From contig NZ_ARXS01000001.1 in NCBI RefSeq assembly GCF_025532145.1, forward strand, positions 1 to 64,000: a DNA stretch of 64,000 nucleotides, in the 5' to 3' direction. This stretch comes from Alloalcanivorax balearicus MACL04. GTDB taxonomy: Bacteria > Pseudomonadota > Gammaproteobacteria > Pseudomonadales > Alcanivoracaceae. The notes under the pieces were generated by a model that was not told the DNA's origin, searched no databases, and was given only the letters and a program-made list of their open reading frames with translations. Every line of letters starts with the position of its first letter. Position 1 is the first letter of the stretch. Positions 61,065 through 64,000 of the stretch are shown piece after piece. A program made the position numbers and the translations under genes.

Positions 61065-62198
61065 TCAAAGAATGCCGCTTTCCCGCAGGCCGGCCTGACG
61101 GGTCTCGTCGATGCCCCAGTCCGACAACACTGCTTCACTGTCCTGTCCACGGGCGGAAGGGGCCCGTGGCGCCGGTGGCGGGGTACGACTGAAACGCGGC
61201 GCTGGCGCCGGCTGCACCACGCCGTCCACGGTGATGAAGGTATGGCGGGCGCGGTTGTGCGGATGTTGCGGCGCTTCCTCCCAGTCCAGCACCGGCGCGA
61301 AACAGGCATCGCTGCCTTCCAACCGTTCGCACCAGTAATCCCGGGGCTGGCTGGCGAACAGCCGGGTCAGTTTGGCTTTCAGAGTAGGCCAGCGTTCGCG
61401 ATCGTTTTGCGCTTCGAATTCCGGATCGTCGATTTCCGCGCGCTTCAACAACTCGGCATAGAACTGCGGCTCGATGGCGCCCACCGCCACGAACTTGCCG
61501 TCGGCGCACTGATAGGTGTCGTAGTAAGGCGCGGCGCCATCCAGCAGGTTGGCGCTGCGTTCGTTACGCCAGGCGCCGGCGGCTTTCATGCCGTACATCA
61601 TCGCCGAGAGCAGCGCGGCACCATCGGTCATGGCGGCATCCACCACCTGCCCCTGACCGGAAGCGCGGGATTCGTAGACGGCGGCGAGGATACCGAAGGC
61701 GAGCATCATGGCACCGCCACCAAAATCACCGACATAGTTGAGCGGCGGCGGCGGCGGGCCGTCAGCACGACCGATGCCATGCAGCGCACCGGTCAGTGCG
61801 ATGTAATTCAGGTCGTGGCCGGCGGCGCTGGAGAGCGGACCGAACTGGCCCCACCCGGTCATGCGGCCGAATACCAGGGAAGGCCGCCGGCGCAGGCAGA
61901 CTTCCGGCCCCAGCCCCATTTTTTCCATCACGCCGGGGCGGAACCCCTCGATCAGCACGTCGGCCTGTTCCACCAGGTCCAGTACCAGATCGGCGGCACC
62001 GGGCTTCTTCAGATCCAGCGCCAGGGAGCGCCGCCCCCGGGCCAGCACATCAAACCGGGCGGACCCGGGCTCGCCGCGGCCGGGGCGGTCGATACGGATC
62101 ACCTCCGCCCCCATGTCCGCGAACATCATCGAGCAAAACGGGCCCGGCCCGATGCCCACCATCTCGATGATCTTCAAACCTTTCAGGGGTCCCGACAT
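61065..62198 (-). CDS. Alpha-methylacyl-CoA racemase (AMACR/Mcr type)
   Basis: A 377-residue member of the CaiB/BaiF fold. His128 (AAGHDLNY), Asp158 (NYVGDFGGG) and Glu243 (AIEPQFY) lie in the same order and spacing as His126, Asp156 and Glu241 of the mycobacterial racemase, so this is the racemase branch and not a CoA-transferase. It epimerises (2R)- to (2S)-methylacyl-CoA, which is needed before beta-oxidation of methyl-branched acids such as pristanic acid. GAGGAGGACAGC precedes the ATG at 62198. Confidence 0.93.
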   Translation of the reverse strand: MSGPLKGLKIIEMVGIGPGPFCSMMFADMGAEVIRIDRPGRGEPGSARFDVLARGRRSLALDLKKPGAADLVLDLVEQADVLIEGFRPGVMEKMGLGPEVCLRRRPSLVFGRMTGWGQFGPLSSAAGHDLNYIALTGALHGIGRADGPPPPPLNYVGDFGGGAMMLAFGILAAVYESRASGQGQVVDAAMTDGAALLSAMMYGMKAAGAWRNERSANLLDGAAPYYDTYQCADGKFVAVGAIEPQFYAELLKRAEIDDPEFEAQNDRERWPTLKAKLTRLFASQPRDYWCERLEGSDACFAPVLDWEEAPQHPHNRARHTFITVDGVVQPAPAPRFSRTPPPAPRAPSARGQDSEAVLSDWGIDETRQAGLRESGIL

Positions 62199-62334
62199 GC
62201 TGTCCTCCTCACCAACCGCCATCATCAAAGGACATTCATGGTGCGGCCGGTTGAACAGGCGCGCATCGTCGAAAAGGACGACTGATTGGCACGCCGGCAC
62301 GCCTTATTCGCGAGCAAGTGGAATACCCTGGGCG

Positions 62335-63210
62335 TCACCCCCTCACGAGCGATGCCGCCATGGCTTCCCGCATGGCGGCATCAATCGGGGTGGGCCGCCG
62401 CTGTTCGCGGTTCATCAACACCATCACGCTTTCGCAGAGGCCAACCAGAACATCGTTGACGCGGGCACCGCTGCGCACCCGGAACGAGCTGTTACCGAAA
62501 CCGGCGATCCCGGTGGCCAGCGAGGCGCTGTGCAGGGGCGCCGGCCAGTCCAGGTAGTGGATATCAATGCGCGCCACCAGCAAGCCCAGGCCCGGCAAGC
62601 GCATGGCATCCAGGGAACTGACCCGGGACTGTTCCAGATAACGGGCAATGGTCAGCTCCCCCAGACGGCGGTCAGTATCCTGATCGATAAAGCGCGGCTC
62701 CAGCGGTGTCCGGCACGGGTACCCCAGATCCGTCTCGGGACCGGCCTCGAAATCCGGCAAGGGCGCCAGTTCCGGCACGTCCCCGAGCCGGGCGCTCAAG
62801 GTGTCGAACATGGAGGCCGGCAAGGATTGCCATTGACCATCACGCCAGGCGCCCATCAGGCAGTCCTGTACGCTGGTGCATTCCCCGTTCTGGAACAGGG
62901 CGATGGCGAAACGGCAGGTGGCCTTGTCCACCGCCACCAGCTTCACCGCGCACTGCACGTCGGTGAGGTAGTGGGTTTCCTCGAGAAACTGGGTGACGGT
63001 ACGGCGCGGACGCAACAGCACCTGATCGGAACACCAGATGTCCTCAGCACCCAGTACCTCCATCAGATAACGCAGGCGGCCCTCGGTATGGAAACTCTGC
63101 ACCGCCACGTTATTGACGTGCCGCTCCACATCCAGATGGAAAAACAGCGGCGTGATGGTGAATTGAAAATCGTAGGCTTCGGGGTCCCGTTGCCAGGGTT
63201 GTGTTTTCAC
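62335..63210 (-). CDS. Tandem hot-dog acyl-CoA thioesterase-like protein
   Basis: A 291-residue protein with two hot-dog folds. The first begins FQFTITPLFFHLDVERHVNN (about residues 15-130) and the second near RRLGELTIARYLEQSRVSSL (about 165-285). The family hydrolyses acyl-CoAs or acyl-ACPs. The start is GTG at 63210 with GGAG nine bases before; the frame is open to 63342 but would enter the previous crotonase gene. It may release acids or recover CoA during beta-oxidation. Confidence 0.82.
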   Translation of the reverse strand: MKTQPWQRDPEAYDFQFTITPLFFHLDVERHVNNVAVQSFHTEGRLRYLMEVLGAEDIWCSDQVLLRPRRTVTQFLEETHYLTDVQCAVKLVAVDKATCRFAIALFQNGECTSVQDCLMGAWRDGQWQSLPASMFDTLSARLGDVPELAPLPDFEAGPETDLGYPCRTPLEPRFIDQDTDRRLGELTIARYLEQSRVSSLDAMRLPGLGLLVARIDIHYLDWPAPLHSASLATGIAGFGNSSFRVRSGARVNDVLVGLCESVMVLMNREQRRPTPIDAAMREAMAASLVRG

Positions 63211-63283
63211 GTGGTGTGACTCCAACCGGAGAAAGGGATAGAGGAACGATGCCGACCGTGCCGGCATCGTCACCGGCGGTGAA

Positions 63284-64000
63284 TCAATCGAAGTTCGGCC
63301 TGCGCTTTTCCAGAAAGGCCTGGACGCCTTCCTGGAAGGCATCGCTATCGATCAATCGCTGTTGTCCCTGGGTTTCCAACTCCATTTGCTGATCCAGGGT
63401 GTTGTGCTGGGCGGCGTCCAGGGCGCGGCGGGCTTCCAGGGCAGCGCCCCGGGGCAAGGCCGCCAGGCGCGTGGCCAGCTCGCGGCTGGTCTGTTCCAGT
63501 GCCTCGTCATCACAGCAGCCCCAGATCATACCCCAGCGCTCCGCCTGCTCCGAAGGGATGCGTTCCCCCAGCAGAGTGGCCCCCATGGCACGGGCGGAGC
63601 CGGCCAGACGCGGCAGGTGCCAGGTGGCGCCCAGGTCCGGCAGGATGCCCAGGGTGGGAATAAAAGGGAACAGAAAATAAGCGGAACGCGCCGCCACCAC
63701 CACGTCTCCGGCCAGCGCCAGGCTGGCCCCCGCCCCCGCCGCCGCGCCATTCACCGCGGACACCACCGGTACCCGGCAGCGGCGCAGTGCCTGAATCAGG
63801 GGCACCGAGGTTTCCCGCATCATTCGCGCCACTCGCGTGCCCACCGACTCGTCGCTGGCCGGCGCCATGGTGCCCAGATCAGCGCCGGAGCAGAAGGCCC
63901 GGCCGCTACCGGTGACAATCAGGGCGCGCACGCTGTCGTCCTGTTCAATGGCCGCCAGGGCGTGGAGCATTTCCTTTTGCAGTTCCGTCGCCAGCGCATT
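63284..64000 (-). CDS. Enoyl-CoA hydratase/isomerase family (5' end outside window)
   Basis: The frame stays open to the last base, reading NALATELQKEMLHALAAI at the edge, so the start lies beyond the window. 238 codons are present, about 90 percent of a crotonase. FCSGADLG, GAAAGAGASLALAGDVVVAA and LPDLGATWHLPRLAG are conserved; PDLGATW with its Asp resembles PaaG-type isomerases. It ends EKRRPNFD and is upstream of the thioesterase gene by 73 bases. Confidence 0.87.
   Translation of the reverse strand, partial: NALATELQKEMLHALAAIEQDDSVRALIVTGSGRAFCSGADLGTMAPASDESVGTRVARMMRETSVPLIQALRRCRVPVVSAVNGAAAGAGASLALAGDVVVAARSAYFLFPFIPTLGILPDLGATWHLPRLAGSARAMGATLLGERIPSEQAERWGMIWGCCDDEALEQTSRELATRLAALPRGAALEARRALDAAQHNTLDQQMELETQGQQRLIDSDAFQEGVQAFLEKRRPNFD

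Overview
The window reads as chromosome of a high-GC, aerobic, lipid- and hydrocarbon-using gammaproteobacterium, most like Alcanivorax/Alloalcanivorax. That placement is inferred from gene content and was not checked by a database search. The content behind it is many acyl-CoA enzymes and SDRs, three AMP-forming acyl-CoA ligases, phytanoyl-CoA dioxygenase and methylacyl-CoA racemase families, an alkylsulfatase, monohaem cytochromes c5, and a Pseudomonas-like family of REP palindromes. No phage, insertion sequence or CRISPR array was seen.

Layout. 1-9.6 kb is mixed housekeeping: a cytochrome c5-like lipoprotein, a nitronate monooxygenase-cobU pair, a TetR/CoA-transferase divergon with matching operators, an SDR, a metallo-hydrolase, a DUF2057 lipoprotein, a hydroxyacid dehydrogenase-YjbQ pair and DUF523/DUF4112 proteins. 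9.6-12.7 kb holds divergent polyamine genes (speA, speE). 12.7-17.7 kb holds an HxlR/SDR/thioredoxin-fold isomerase divergon, a 32-residue membrane protein, a LysR regulator and an unusual histidine phosphatase. 17.7-20 kb holds nitrogen control (glnK-amtB with a sigma-54 promoter) and ubiK. 20-23 kb holds an alkylsulfatase with a divergent LysR gene, followed by a repeat-rich gene-free island. 23.4-31.8 kb holds comM, an EamA exporter with an AraC gene, a second AraC gene, rsuA and rep. 31.9-37.1 kb holds a CHASE2 kinase / FecR-LysM protein / OmpR-type regulator module followed by a cytochrome c5. A tRNA-Arg(CCG) gene sits at 37.4 kb.

From 37.8 kb to the end the window is catabolic. A PhyH dioxygenase and a TetR gene share twin operators. 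A long minus-strand run then encodes two acyl-CoA dehydrogenases, two tandem TRAP solute receptors, two acyl-CoA ligases and the TRAP membrane subunits. Next come a medium/long-chain acyl-CoA ligase, a thiolase and a hydroxyacyl-CoA dehydrogenase-like SDR, divergent from a 910-residue MalT/AlkS-like LuxR regulator. The last block is a minus-strand operon of crotonases, a tandem hot-dog thioesterase, an alpha-methylacyl-CoA racemase, a dienoyl-CoA-reductase-like SDR and a glycerate 2-kinase. Together these look like import, CoA activation and beta-oxidation of an as yet unidentified, possibly methyl-branched, carboxylic acid. The two-receptor TRAP system is the best candidate for something new.

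Start codons were chosen by ribosome binding sites and family alignment from memory. Several differ from the longest open frame, and four are GTG.
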